DNA of 37,544 nucleotides from DASWED01 sp036394995 (GTDB taxonomy: Bacteria; Actinomycetota; UBA4738; JACQTL01): NCBI GenBank assembly GCA_036394995.1, contig DASWED010000037.1:1-37544 (forward strand). The letters run 5' to 3'. This document shows positions 7,454 to 15,090 of the stretch, in pieces. Position 1 is the stretch's first letter. Each line of letters begins with the position of its first letter. Under the pieces are notes generated by a model. The model made no database searches and was not told where the DNA came from. It was given only the letters and a program-made list of their open reading frames with translations. Made by a program: the position numbers and the translations under genes.

Positions 7454-8218
7454 GTGACGGAGCGCGTGGAGGAACGAGGAGCACCCGTTCCCTCCCGGAG
7501 CGGTCCTCGCGACCCGGTGGTCACGGTCGGCTCGCTGACCAAACGCTTCGGCGAGGTGGTCGCGGTCGACGACCTCACGTTCTCGCTTCGCCCGGGAACG
7601 GTCACCGGCTTCCTCGGCCCGAACGGCGCCGGGAAGACCACGACGCTGCGCCTGCTGCTGGGGCTCGCCCAGCCGACCGAGGGCGAGGCGCTGGTCTTCG
7701 GCCGCCGCTATCGGGAGCTCGAGGAACCGGCGCGTCGGGTCGGCGCGGTGCTCGAGTCGAGCGACCTTCACCCCGGGCGGTCCGGACGCGACCACCTGCG
7801 TGCCCTCGCCCTGGCGGCGGAGATCTCGGGAGATCGCATCGACGAGGTCCTCGCCCTGGTCGAGCTCGAAGCAGCCGCCGGGCGTCGCGTGAGGACGTAC
7901 TCGCTCGGGATGCGGCAGCGGCTCGCGCTGGCCGCGGCGCTGCTCGGCGACCCCGAGCTGCTCGTGCTGGACGAGCCCGCCAACGGGCTCGACCCGGCGG
8001 CGGTTCATTGGCTGAGGGGCTTCCTGCGCCGGTTCGCGGAGCAGGGTCGGACCGTGCTCGTCTCGAGTCACATGCTGGCCGAGGCCGCGCAGACCGTCGA
8101 CCACGTGGTGATCATCGACCGCGGCCGCCTGGTCGCGACGGGCCGGCTCGACGAGCTCACCGAGCGCGGAGCGACGCTCGAGGAGGTCTTCCTCGACCTG
8201 ACGAGGGCGGCGCCGTGA
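7454..8218 (+). CDS. ABC transporter ATPase (drug-export CcmA type)
   Basis: A 254-residue ATPase. Walker A GPNGAGKTTT is at about 55-64, with Q-loop-region AVLESSDLHPGRSGRDHL, signature YSLGMRQRLALAAALL, Walker B LLVLDEPANGLDP and H-loop VLVSSHMLAEA. The pattern LxRLLLGLxQPTEGEALVFG and the EEVFLDLT end are typical of DrrA/CcmA-like ABC-2 exporters. The GTG at 7454 is chosen because AGGAGG (7442-7447) sits 6 nt before it. Its stop overlaps the permease GTG. Family partners usually export antibiotics, lipids or ions; the substrate here is not evident. Confidence 0.93.
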   Translation: MTERVEERGAPVPSRSGPRDPVVTVGSLTKRFGEVVAVDDLTFSLRPGTVTGFLGPNGAGKTTTLRLLLGLAQPTEGEALVFGRRYRELEEPARRVGAVLESSDLHPGRSGRDHLRALALAAEISGDRIDEVLALVELEAAAGRRVRTYSLGMRQRLALAAALLGDPELLVLDEPANGLDPAAVHWLRGFLRRFAEQGRTVLVSSHMLAEAAQTVDHVVIIDRGRLVATGRLDELTERGATLEEVFLDLTRAAP

Positions 8219-8958
8219 GCGCCCAGCTCCGCGCGGAGCTCTTCAAGCTTCGCTCGACCCGGACCGGGCTCGGCCTGTTCGGTGCCCTGATCGGCCTGGT
8301 CGTGCTGGCCGTGGTGCTGCACAGCCTGCTCCCCGCCGAAACGCTCGCCGGTCGCAAGCATCAGCTGACGGTGTTCGGACGGGGGGAGTTCCTGGGCGTA
8401 CTGTTCGCCGCCCTCCTGGGCTCGCTCTCGATAACGAGCGAGATCCGACACGGGACGATCCGCCCGACCTTCCTCGTGACCCCCCGGCGCGGCCGAGTGA
8501 TCGCGGTGAAGGCCGCGGCGAGCGGCCTCGCCGGCGCTACGTTCGGGCTCGTCGCGGGAGCCGTTGGTGTCGGTGCAGGGGTGGCTGCCCTTGGAGCCCG
8601 AGGGATCGACATACGCCTCGACGGGGGCGACGACATCCTGCTCGTCGCCGGGAGCGCCGCGGCCGGCGCTCTGTGGGCAGCGATCGGCGTCGGCGTGGGC
8701 GCGGTCATTCGCCACCAGGTGCCGACGGTGGTTGGCATCTGTGCGTGGCTGCTGTTCGTCGAGGGTCTCCTGGTCGGCGATCTGGTCGGTCTCGGCGACA
8801 TCTTCAAGTTCCTCCCCGGCTCGGCCGCCGCGGCCATCAGCGGGCAAGAGCCGGGCACCCTGCTCCCGCCGGCGGTCGGACTCGCGGTGCTGGCCATCTA
8901 TGCGGCGGCCACGGCAGGAGCCGGCGCGTTCGCCACGTTGCACCGCGACGTCGGCTAG
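8215..8958 (+). CDS. ABC-2 type transporter permease
   Basis: A 247-residue integral membrane protein with about six hydrophobic helices, including ones near 19-40, 61-78, 103-130, 145-166, 172-195 and 222-243. The N-terminus MSAQLRAELFKLRSTRTGLG is the classic amphipathic start of ABC-2 permeases. The segment SEIRHGTIRPTFLVTPRRGRVIAVK is the conserved cytoplasmic loop following helix two. GTG overlaps the ATPase stop (GTGA), so the two proteins form the transporter. The ubiquitin-like gene begins 4 bp after its stop. Confidence 0.92.
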   Translation: MSAQLRAELFKLRSTRTGLGLFGALIGLVVLAVVLHSLLPAETLAGRKHQLTVFGRGEFLGVLFAALLGSLSITSEIRHGTIRPTFLVTPRRGRVIAVKAAASGLAGATFGLVAGAVGVGAGVAALGARGIDIRLDGGDDILLVAGSAAAGALWAAIGVGVGAVIRHQVPTVVGICAWLLFVEGLLVGDLVGLGDIFKFLPGSAAAAISGQEPGTLLPPAVGLAVLAIYAAATAGAGAFATLHRDVG

Positions 8959-8962
8959 CACC

Positions 8963-9262
8963 ATGCCGTCGCCCTCATTCCACGGAAGCTCGGACGAGAT
9001 CGCGGCCATGCTGGATGCGGAAGACGCCGATCGCGTCAGCGGGTCGTCTGGTGTCCGCATCACCGTGATCGTCCAGAACCGGCATGTCTTCGATACGGAG
9101 CTCGTGACGGGAAGGCAGATCAAGGAGACCGCCGGCGTGCCTGCGGGCTTCGCTCTCTACCGCCGCGTTCGAGGTGGAAACGAGCAGGTCGCCGACGACG
9201 CGCAGGTCGAGTTGCGCGACGGCGACCACTTCTTCGCGCGGCCGCCATCGCGAGCACCATGA
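8963..9262 (+). CDS. single-domain multiubiquitin-type ubiquitin-like protein
   Basis: A 99-residue protein. After a ~30-residue polar N-terminus, residues 32-95 read as a beta-grasp domain of the bacterial multiubiquitin type: ITVIVQNRHV (strand 1), TGRQIKETAGVPAG (helix and following turn), FALYRRVRGG (strand), QVELRDGDHFFARPP (last strands). The TGxxIKxxAGxP and DGxxFFxxPP patterns are the ones I associate with that family. Family members elsewhere sit beside E1-, E2- and JAB-like genes; none is present here. The tail ends RPPSRAP and has no diglycine, so conjugation through a Gly-Gly end is not supported. ATG 8963 is 4 bp after the permease, and the stop overlaps the methyltransferase ATG. 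Confidence 0.72.
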   Translation: MPSPSFHGSSDEIAAMLDAEDADRVSGSSGVRITVIVQNRHVFDTELVTGRQIKETAGVPAGFALYRRVRGGNEQVADDAQVELRDGDHFFARPPSRAP

Positions 9263-9975
9263 CCGCCCGGCCCCGAACCTTGGTGGTCCTGCTCGGAGTG
9301 GCAGCGGCGGCCGGCGCAGTCGTGGTCGGGCGGCACGTCCGCGGCTCCATGGGCCGCCGTGTGCGTGGGGGGATCCTCATCCGCGACGCCACCCGCTACG
9401 ACACGATGAGCCACAGGCTCCTGCTCGGTTCGTTGTTCGAAGGCATCGCGGCCGACGTCGTGGCAGTTGCTCCGGCCGGGGCCCGGGTGCTCGAGGTGGG
9501 ATGCGGCCCCGGCCACCTGTCCATCCTGCTCGCTCGTCGTTCCGGGCTCGACGTGACCGGGGTCGATCTCGATCCGGCCATGATCGAGCGCGCCCGAGCC
9601 AACGCGTCCGGTTCGGTGAAGGACCATGGTGGTGACCCGTCCTTCCTCGTCGGCGACGTAGCCTCGCTGGCGTTCCCCGATGGAACCTTCGACGTGGTCG
9701 TGAGCACGCTCTCCATGCACCACTGGGCCGACCCCACCGCCGGGCTCAGCGAGATCGCCCGAGTGCTGCGACCAGATGGTCGTGCGCTGGTGTGGGACTT
9801 CCGGGCCGGGGCCGTCCCACTGCATGGGAACATGCCCGATCCGGCCGAGCGCGCACACGGCTCCCCACTTCGGTTGGTGGGCGCCACGCGGTGGCGATGG
9901 CCGTGGAGGTTCAGGCTCACGAATCGGATCGAGCTGGCCCGCGCCGATGGCGTCCCCGAGCGGTCACGAATGTGA
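9259..9975 (+). CDS. membrane-anchored class I SAM methyltransferase
   Basis: A 238-residue protein. An N-terminal hydrophobic segment (about 7-24, TLVVLLGVAAAAGAVVVG) would anchor it in the membrane. The catalytic domain has motif I VLEVGCGPGH (77-86), the acidic end of strand two D103 (GVDLDPAMIERA), GDVASLAFPDGTFDVVVST and the post-motif MHHWADP. It most resembles the Methyltransf_11 / UbiE-like group, whose members methylate small molecules or lipids. After about residue 200 the sequence is Arg/Trp-rich and weakly conserved. ATG overlaps the ubiquitin-like gene stop. A membrane-bound enzyme beside an exporter suggests modification of an exported or lipid substrate, an inference. Confidence 0.88.
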   Translation: MTARPRTLVVLLGVAAAAGAVVVGRHVRGSMGRRVRGGILIRDATRYDTMSHRLLLGSLFEGIAADVVAVAPAGARVLEVGCGPGHLSILLARRSGLDVTGVDLDPAMIERARANASGSVKDHGGDPSFLVGDVASLAFPDGTFDVVVSTLSMHHWADPTAGLSEIARVLRPDGRALVWDFRAGAVPLHGNMPDPAERAHGSPLRLVGATRWRWPWRFRLTNRIELARADGVPERSRM

Positions 9976-10169
9976 ACCGACACTCGGCTCACGAGATCGC
10001 GGTGACGCTCGAGCGAGTTCTGGACGAGCCTCTTCAGCGGGCCGTGCTGCGGGTCGAGAACGAGTTGCTGGACCGCGATGTCGCTCACGGCGGCCCCGAC
10101 GTGCGAACGACCCAACGGCGCCGCGCCGATGCCTTCGTCGCCTCGCCCAGCGCCTCACGGCCGCGGTGA
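9972..10169 (+). CDS. short ORF, possible DUF222-like fragment
   Basis: A 65-codon frame beginning at a GTG that overlaps the methyltransferase stop by 4 nt (GTGA). It reads plausibly as protein (AVTLERVLDEPLQRAVLRVE), then RTTQRRRADAFVA, which is reminiscent of the RTxxQRRADALVE segment of DUF222 proteins linked to HNH endonucleases. If so it is a fragment lacking both flanks. Its 3' end overlaps the convergent LVIVD gene by 15 bp. It could equally be non-coding. Confidence 0.3.
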   Translation: MNRHSAHEIAVTLERVLDEPLQRAVLRVENELLDRDVAHGGPDVRTTQRRRADAFVASPSASRPR

Positions 10170-11516
10170 ACCGGAACCGACGCCGCGGTCAGCACGGGGG
10201 GGCGGAGGGACGGCCTCCGACGAACGAAGAACGGCGCGATGCTCGGCCGCGGTCTGCGTCTGCGGGTTCAGGTAGGGGAAGGTCTTCGCCCCGGCGAGGA
10301 GCGGCGACGACACTGAGAACACGTCCACCCCGCGATTGATGTCGTTCGAGTAGACGTGGCCGTCGTACCAGTACGTCGACCACTCGTCGGCCGGGACCTT
10401 CCCCTGGATCTGGTAGTAGGCGATCTCCCTGGGCGCCGTCGGATCAGTGAAATCGATCACGTCCGCGCCGCCCGAGTAGAACGCGGAGACCATGATGTTG
10501 CGGCCCTTCACCGGCACCACGTTGAAGTTATGGGCGGTGCACTCGGTGTCGGGGTCGCTCGAGACCGCGCGGGGGAGCGCGTACCACCCCACCTGCTGCG
10601 ACGCCGTCGTGCCCTGCATCGAGTAGAACCAGATCGCCCCGACGGGCGTGTCTCCGCCCTGGCATGCCTCGTAGGTCTGGTTCTCGTCGCCGAACGCCAC
10701 CACCTTGCCGTCCCAGCTGAACGCGGCGGAGTGCCAGATGGTGATGGCGGGGTTGTACAGGTGCTGGATCACCGCCGGATGGGCCGGATCGCGGATGTCC
10801 CAGATCTGCCCCTCGGTGAGACACGCGGCAGCGGCGACGTGCAACGGCATGAACACCTGGACGTCGTGACAGCCCTGGGAGGGCCCGGTGTCGAAGTGCG
10901 AGACCGACGCCCGCTTCGGATCCGCGAGGGGAACCTTCACGACCGAGTCGTACGTGTGGACGTTGCAGCCCCCGTCCTGCCCCGTGAGCGGATAGGACTG
11001 GACGTACAGGTACACGAGGCCGTGCGCCGGGTCCGGGACGATCGTGTGCGTGTGGGAGCCGCAGTCGGTGTGCACCGCCGTGACGAACCTCGGGTGCGCC
11101 GGATCGCTCCAGTCGAAGATGCGGATCCCCTCGAACCCCGGCGGCTGCCCCACCAACGGCTCGTTCGAGCTGTCGCACGTCGGCTTGGTCTGGTCGCTGT
11201 CCACGGACTCGAAGATGAGGTTCCTCCACACCGAGACGTCGCCCTGGCCGCCGTTGCACCGCACGCGGGAGATCTCCCGGGGGTTCGCGGGGCGGCTGAT
11301 GTCGAGGATCCTCGGACCGGCGTAGGTCCCCGCGATCAGGTAATGGCCCCAGAACGCCATGTCGGAGTTCGTGGTGCCGGAGAACTTCGAGTGGCCGATG
11401 TGGGACATGTTCGCGCTGTGGACGTCGGGAGCGCCGGCTGCGGCGGCCGGTCCGGCCGAAGCCACGAGCGCGGCCACGACGGCGATGCCGAGTGCAGGGC
11501 GGACGAACGCGAGCAT
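10155..11516 (-). CDS. exported LVIVD-repeat protein
   Basis: A 453-residue secreted protein. The ATG at 11516 follows a near-perfect AGGAGGTG site. A signal peptide occupies about 1-27 (ALGIAVVAALVASAGPAAAAG, cut into the last 20 here: LGIAVVAALVASAGPAAAAG). The body is a beta-propeller-like array of units such as DMAFWGHYLIAGTY-GPRILDI, FEGIRIFDWSDPAHPRFV, GQIWDIRDPAHPAVI and GADVIDFTDPTAPREIAYY. Paired cysteines are frequent (about ten), suiting an extracellular protein. LVIVD proteins are widespread in soil actinobacteria, but no enzymatic role is established. The C-terminus is Pro/Arg-rich. It has its own upstream gap and is not obviously in an operon. Confidence 0.88.
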   Translation of the reverse strand: MLAFVRPALGIAVVAALVASAGPAAAAGAPDVHSANMSHIGHSKFSGTTNSDMAFWGHYLIAGTYAGPRILDISRPANPREISRVRCNGGQGDVSVWRNLIFESVDSDQTKPTCDSSNEPLVGQPPGFEGIRIFDWSDPAHPRFVTAVHTDCGSHTHTIVPDPAHGLVYLYVQSYPLTGQDGGCNVHTYDSVVKVPLADPKRASVSHFDTGPSQGCHDVQVFMPLHVAAAACLTEGQIWDIRDPAHPAVIQHLYNPAITIWHSAAFSWDGKVVAFGDENQTYEACQGGDTPVGAIWFYSMQGTTASQQVGWYALPRAVSSDPDTECTAHNFNVVPVKGRNIMVSAFYSGGADVIDFTDPTAPREIAYYQIQGKVPADEWSTYWYDGHVYSNDINRGVDVFSVSSPLLAGAKTFPYLNPQTQTAAEHRAVLRSSEAVPPPPRADRGVGSGSPRP

Positions 11517-11787
11517 GGGGGGGCACCTCCTCGCGTTACGGCGATGCGGGTGGAGAGTCGAATCGCTTGGTACCCCCCGGAACCGGGCCCCAAACTCGGC
11601 CAAGAACGGGGACCTGGTAACGGTGCGTTCATGACGTGGGACGCCTCGCACTGGGCCACGACGCACCCCTTCCGCTTGATCGACCAGGTCCATCTCGAAG
11701 AGGGCGCCTCCGTTGGGCCGACCTCGAGCCCCCCGGACCTGGCGGACGGACCGGGTCGTGTCGATCCGGTGAACCTGCGCGCCGTCG

Positions 11788-12036
11788 TCAGGAGGTGGAG
11801 TCGAGAACGCGACGGCGCTCTTCGAACTCCTCTTTGGAGATCTCGCCGCGGGCGTAGCGTTCCTCGAGGATGGCTCGTGCGTCGGAGCGGTACGGACGGC
11901 CAGGGGCACCTGAGGGGCCTCGGCGGCCCCATTCACGGATCGAGTACACGACGAGCGCGGCGAGCCCTCCCCAGAACACGAGCATCATGAGGATCCCGCC
12001 GATCCACCACCACCCGTTGTCGGGCCCCCACATCAT
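11788..12036 (-). CDS. SHOCT-domain membrane protein
   Basis: An 82-residue protein. A Trp-rich N-terminus (MMWGPDNGWWWIGG) leads into one transmembrane helix (about 11-33). A linker follows, and the C-terminal short SHOCT motif is at about 53-78: ARAILEERYARGEISKEEFEERR. SHOCT modules are small helical oligomerisation or targeting domains, often on membrane proteins like this one. The ATG at 12036 overlaps the stop of the upstream oxidoreductase fragment (ATGA); ATG 12033 is the alternative, with AAGGTGG upstream of either. The 271 bp downstream to the LVIVD start holds no gene I can support. Confidence 0.85.
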   Translation of the reverse strand: MMWGPDNGWWWIGGILMMLVFWGGLAALVVYSIREWGRRGPSGAPGRPYRSDARAILEERYARGEISKEEFEERRRVLDSTS

Positions 12037-12266
12037 GGGTCCACCTTACGCCCAGCGGACCCCAGCGACCCGGGCCGGCCGGCACCGGCCGCCGGGGGCG
12101 CTCGGTCGATCTCGTTCAGGAGGGGGAGGACCTCGCGGCGGTAGGACTCGATCGCGTCCTCCCGGGCGACGATCGCCCGGTGGGTCCCATGGTCGGCAAC
12201 CGTGACGCCCGTGCCCACGCGGATGCGCTCGGTGGCGTGCGCGATGCCGCCCAGGACCGACCACAC
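12033..12266 (-). pseudogene. internally deleted F420-dependent LLM oxidoreductase remnant
   Basis: A 77-codon open frame. Residues 1-34 (MWSVLGGIAHATERIRVGTG and following) match the early beta-barrel part of F420-dependent LLM-class oxidoreductases related to glucose-6-phosphate dehydrogenase. Residues ~37-55 (DAIESYRREVLPLLNEID) match the extreme C-terminus of the same family. About 200 intervening residues, including the F420-binding core, are missing, so the product cannot be an active barrel. The last ~20 residues are Gly/Pro-rich. The frame itself is intact and its stop overlaps the SHOCT start, so it may still be translated. The family assignment is from recognition of motifs. Confidence 0.65.
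12122..12162. repeat. copy 1 of ~41-bp direct repeat (LLM 3' end)
   Basis: This segment matches 12962-13002, 840 bp away in the same orientation, with only a few mismatches and a shared 15-bp core (GACCTCGCGGCGGTA). Both copies encode the C-terminal YRREV region of LLM oxidoreductases, so they are most simply paralogous gene ends. Confidence 0.65.
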
Positions 12267-12339
12267 TGTTGCCCCTCAGACGCGGAGGCGAGACCAAGCG
12301 ATTCGGTTCAGCACGGGGCCGCGGTGTCGACCTCCCCCT

Positions 12340-12902
12340 GATGAGGATGTTGCACGGGATGCCGCAGATGAGCGGGATCCGGTTCTGGCCGATGATGAAC
12401 CCGCCGCCCGTGATCGGGTTCGCCGGGTCGTCGGGGACCGCGACCTCGAAGTGCAGGTGCTCGCCCGACGCGTGACCGACGTCCCCCTCGAATCCCACCT
12501 CGGTGCCGGCGGCAACGACGTCGTTCCCGTGGAGCCCGAGCGCGGTGACGGCCCCGGTCTCGAAGTGCGTGTGCTTCGTCCACTCCCCGTTCGGGTGCTC
12601 GATCCACACGTAGTTGTTGTCGTCGGTCGGCTCCGAGTTCGAATCCACGATGTACCGGATCGTCCCTGCGGCCGCCGCCACGATCGTGTACTGCTCCCCC
12701 TGCGGGTCCCGTTCATGTCGACGCGGTCGATCGGCGTGTGGGAGACGTCGTCGCCGCCCACGGAGATATCGGTGTCGGTCACGAACCCGATGCGGTACAC
12801 GCCGCTCGACGCCGACTCGCCGGCCAGGCGGTCGAAGCTCTCCGCGACGCCGGTCACGCCGCTCGCCTTCTGGCTCCATATGCCGGGATGGGGCCGATGC
12901 AA
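12340..12902 (-). pseudogene. M23-family (LytM) peptidase, frameshifted
   Basis: The 5' part (start ATG 12902) reads SFDRLAGESASSGVYRIGF to HTPIDRVDMNG. The frame then changes between about 12707 and 12713, and the peptidase core continues: DPQGEQYTIVAAAAGTIRYI, NNYVWIEHPNGEWTKHTHFE, GDVGHASGEHLHFEVAVP and CGIPCNILIRG. HASGEHLHFEV carries the HxH zinc motif of LytM endopeptidases, and an expected upstream HxxxD motif is not evident. One added base would fuse the two parts. No signal peptide is visible, so the N-terminus may also be lost. Recognisable homology stops near 12340, where LLM-like sequence soon follows. M23 enzymes cut peptidoglycan cross-bridges; this copy is probably inactive unless the frameshift is a sequencing error. 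Confidence 0.7.
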
Positions 12903-12932
12903 CGCCGTCCGGTTCCCGGGACTGAGGGAGTC

Positions 12933-13139
12933 TCAGGCGGCGTGATCGATCCGGTCGAGACGGGGGAAGACCTCGCGGCGGTAGAACTCGATCGCCTGCT
13001 CCTGAGCGTCGCCGATCTGATGGACGTAGACGTGGTCGTAGCCCGCGTCGACAAACCTCTTGATCTGCTCGAGGTGGGCCTCCGGGTCGGGTCCGCACGG
13101 CACCATCTCGGCCACCATGTCCTCGGTGACGCGGCCCAT
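12933..13139 (-). pseudogene. C-terminal fragment of F420-dependent LLM oxidoreductase
   Basis: A 68-codon frame (from ATG 13139) that matches only the last part of the family: EMVPCGPDPEAHLEQIKRFV, DAGYDHVYVHQIGDAQEQAI and EFYRREVFPRLDRIDHAA. The VPCGPDPE-x-HL and DHVYVHQIG segments are characteristic of the G6PDH-related F420 subgroup. The upstream three quarters of the gene are absent; the neighbouring sequence belongs to the convergently unrelated membrane protein. It ends about 30 bp before the M23 remnant. It is a different paralogue from the fragment at 12033-12266, since the two C-termini differ in sequence. Confidence 0.7.
12962..13002. repeat. copy 2 of ~41-bp direct repeat (LLM 3' end)
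   Basis: Partner of 12122-12162, same orientation and 840 bp apart, lying in the 3' end of the second LLM fragment. The two copies flank the M23 remnant. Confidence 0.65.
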
Positions 13140-13159
13140 GCGCTGCGAGGCAACACGTG

Positions 13160-14518
13160 TCAGCTGCCAACCAGGAAGTACCCTCCGCCGGTTCCGGGGC
13201 CGCACGCCTTCGGGACTCCCCCGATCACCGCGTCCGTGAGGCGCTGTGTCCACAGCACGCCCCCGCCACCGAAGCTGACATCGTCGCCGATCGCTCCGAC
13301 CGCCTCGCCAGTGGGGCGGATCAGCACCTCCCGATCGCCCCGTCGGACCAGCGCGTACCCGTTCGGCAGGATCAGATACGTCCAACCCGCATCGGTCACC
13401 TCGCGGGCGAGCGCCAGGCAGCCGTGGTGGACGGTCAACTCGCCGCCGGCGAGCGCGTCCATGCTCACCCCGTTCGAGTGGTAGGTCAGGACGTCGACGT
13501 CGGCAACGGATGCGTCGTCGGCCACCTCGAGCGATCCGACCGGTGAGGCCAGCCCAAGGTCCGGGACGCACGCCACGATCGGATAGGTGGCGGGGGAGAG
13601 CGACGGGACCAGCGCGCCGAGGGCAACCGGGATCTCTGCGGCCTCGCCGCGTCCCAGGCGCGCGGGACCGCCCTGCGCCGCGATCGGGTCGGCGCCGGGG
13701 CCGATCTCCCGGCCGGTCGACAGATCGAACACGTGCGGGACGGCCACGAACCGGTCGTTGGGGTCCGTCCACGCCAAGGCCTGCTCGTTGGCCAGCCGAA
13801 GTGGGTCGTTCCACGCGCCGTGCTCCACCGCGAAGGGGCCGTCCCATCGGAGCTCCATGCCGTGGCCTCGCTGGGCGGGCGTGTCCCGCTGCTTGGCGAT
13901 CTCTTCGTCGAAGACGCGCCACCCGCCCTCGCGGTGCTCGAACGCGTCGACCCACCACTCCCCCTCGCCGAACGGTGCGCCGAACGTGACCTCGGACCCC
14001 GACGACCATAGGACCCGCCATCCGTCGGCCGGCGCATTCCGCGCGGCCGGAGTCTCCAGGTGGGCCCGCAGCTCGTCCGAGGCCGGACCCTCCAGGGACG
14101 AGGCCGGACCACCCGGCGCCTCCAGAACGCTCCTCGGGTACTCAACCGACTCCTGGCCAACCAGCAGGGCGACGTCCGGGTCGAACTCGGGGACATCGCA
14201 GATCGACTCGGGGTACAGAACCGCGCCGGGCGGAGGGATTCCGGCGTCGGTCGTGGACGGCGACGTGGAGATGGCAGGTGTCGGCCCCGCCGGCGTGGTC
14301 GCCCCCACCCGGGATCCGCCGCCGCGGAACACTGAGAACACGAGGGCGAACGACCCGGCCGCCACCGCTAGGGCCAGCACTGCTGCGGCGACCCGGCGAC
14401 CCGATCCCGGATCGGGCGCCGGCATCCGTGGCCCACCCTCGGCTCGAGACCTGATGCGATCACGGTCCGGGCCGATCCGCCCCAGTCGATCCAGTGCCTC
14501 CCGCCAGCGCTCAGTCAT
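13160..14518 (-). CDS. membrane protein, putative anti-sigma-like partner
   Basis: A 452-residue protein. Residues 1-42 are cytoplasmic and charged (MTERWREALDRLGRIGPDRD), a single helix spans about 43-63 (AAAVLALAVAAGSFALVF), and a long extracytoplasmic domain follows a Pro/Thr/Ser-rich linker. The outer domain includes CDVPEFDPDVALLVGQESVE, FVAVPHVFDLSTG and DAGWTYLILPNGYALVRRGD; no enzyme motif is recognised. Its ATG overlaps the sigma gene stop by 8 nt, the usual arrangement for an ECF sigma factor and its membrane anti-sigma. No ZAS zinc motif (HxxxCxxC) is present, so anti-sigma function is inferred from position and topology only. Confidence 0.75.
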   Translation of the reverse strand: MTERWREALDRLGRIGPDRDRIRSRAEGGPRMPAPDPGSGRRVAAAVLALAVAAGSFALVFSVFRGGGSRVGATTPAGPTPAISTSPSTTDAGIPPPGAVLYPESICDVPEFDPDVALLVGQESVEYPRSVLEAPGGPASSLEGPASDELRAHLETPAARNAPADGWRVLWSSGSEVTFGAPFGEGEWWVDAFEHREGGWRVFDEEIAKQRDTPAQRGHGMELRWDGPFAVEHGAWNDPLRLANEQALAWTDPNDRFVAVPHVFDLSTGREIGPGADPIAAQGGPARLGRGEAAEIPVALGALVPSLSPATYPIVACVPDLGLASPVGSLEVADDASVADVDVLTYHSNGVSMDALAGGELTVHHGCLALAREVTDAGWTYLILPNGYALVRRGDREVLIRPTGEAVGAIGDDVSFGGGGVLWTQRLTDAVIGGVPKACGPGTGGGYFLVGS

Positions 14519-14982
14519 CGTCGTCTCCCAGCTCGGCGGCCAGTCGCCGCCGCCCTCGCATCAGGTGCATCCGGACCACGCCGGAGGATGTCCCCATCAG
14601 CCTGGCCACCTCGTGGACCGGGAGGTCGGCCTGGTACCGCAGGAACAGCGCGGCGCGCTGGCCGGGCGAGAGCGCCCCGGAGCGCGTCGAAGACCTCGGC
14701 CAGCCCGGGGTCGTCCCACGTCCCGGCATCGGGGACCTCGCCCACCGTCGGCTGTCGTCCGAGCTCCCGGGCGGCAAGCCGGAACGCCACCCGGAACAGG
14801 TAGGCCTGCCGGTCCCTGACCGCCGCGCCTCGTTCGAGCGTGCGGGCGAACGCCTCGGCCACGACGTCGTCGGTGAGGTCGCGCGCGCCGCCCGTGTAGG
14901 CCAGCACGGCCCGCCACAGCCGCGGGCCGACATCGGCGTATAGCGCGTCGAACCCCAGGTCCTCGTCCAGCGCCAACCCCAC
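14511..14982 (-). pseudogene. ECF-type RNA polymerase sigma factor with 1-nt frameshift
   Basis: From GTG 14982 the frame encodes region 2: DALYADVGPRLWRAVLAY, DLTDDVVAEAFARTLERG and DRQAYLFRVAFRLAARELG, continuing to EVFDALRG. Region 4 then continues in another frame: ALSPGQRAALFLRYQADLPV, HEVARLMGTSSGVVRMHLMR and ends GDDDD. The change coincides with a GGGG run (14675-14678); reading it as GGG gives the seamless DALRALSPGQRAALFLRY. The second frame also overlaps the downstream gene by 8 nt as expected, so it is the true 3' end. Either an assembly indel or a recent mutation; a protein from the first frame alone would lack promoter -35 recognition. Confidence 0.8.
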
Positions 14983-14988
14983 TCCCTG

Positions 14989-15017
14989 ACACAGCCCGAA
15001 CGGCGGCCGCGTGTCAA
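14989..15017 (-). promoter_or_regulatory. promoter of the sigma gene, leaderless spacing
   Basis: TTGACA (15017-15012) is followed after 17 bp by CTGTGT (14994-14989), a poor -10 that lies 6 nt before the GTG start. No separate Shine-Dalgarno site at a normal distance is seen. The -35 is perfect; the -10 makes this tentative. Confidence 0.45.
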
Positions 15018-15090
15018 CAGGCCGGGCGACGGGTTCGCGGAACCCCGGGCATGTGAAAGCGGGCGGCCGCGCGGACGCGGCCCCTGCGGC

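Noticed and set aside
8963..9262. A canonical ubiquitin-conjugation (E1/E2/JAB) island
   Set aside because: No E1-, E2- or JAB-like motifs occur within the window on either side, and no diglycine end is present.
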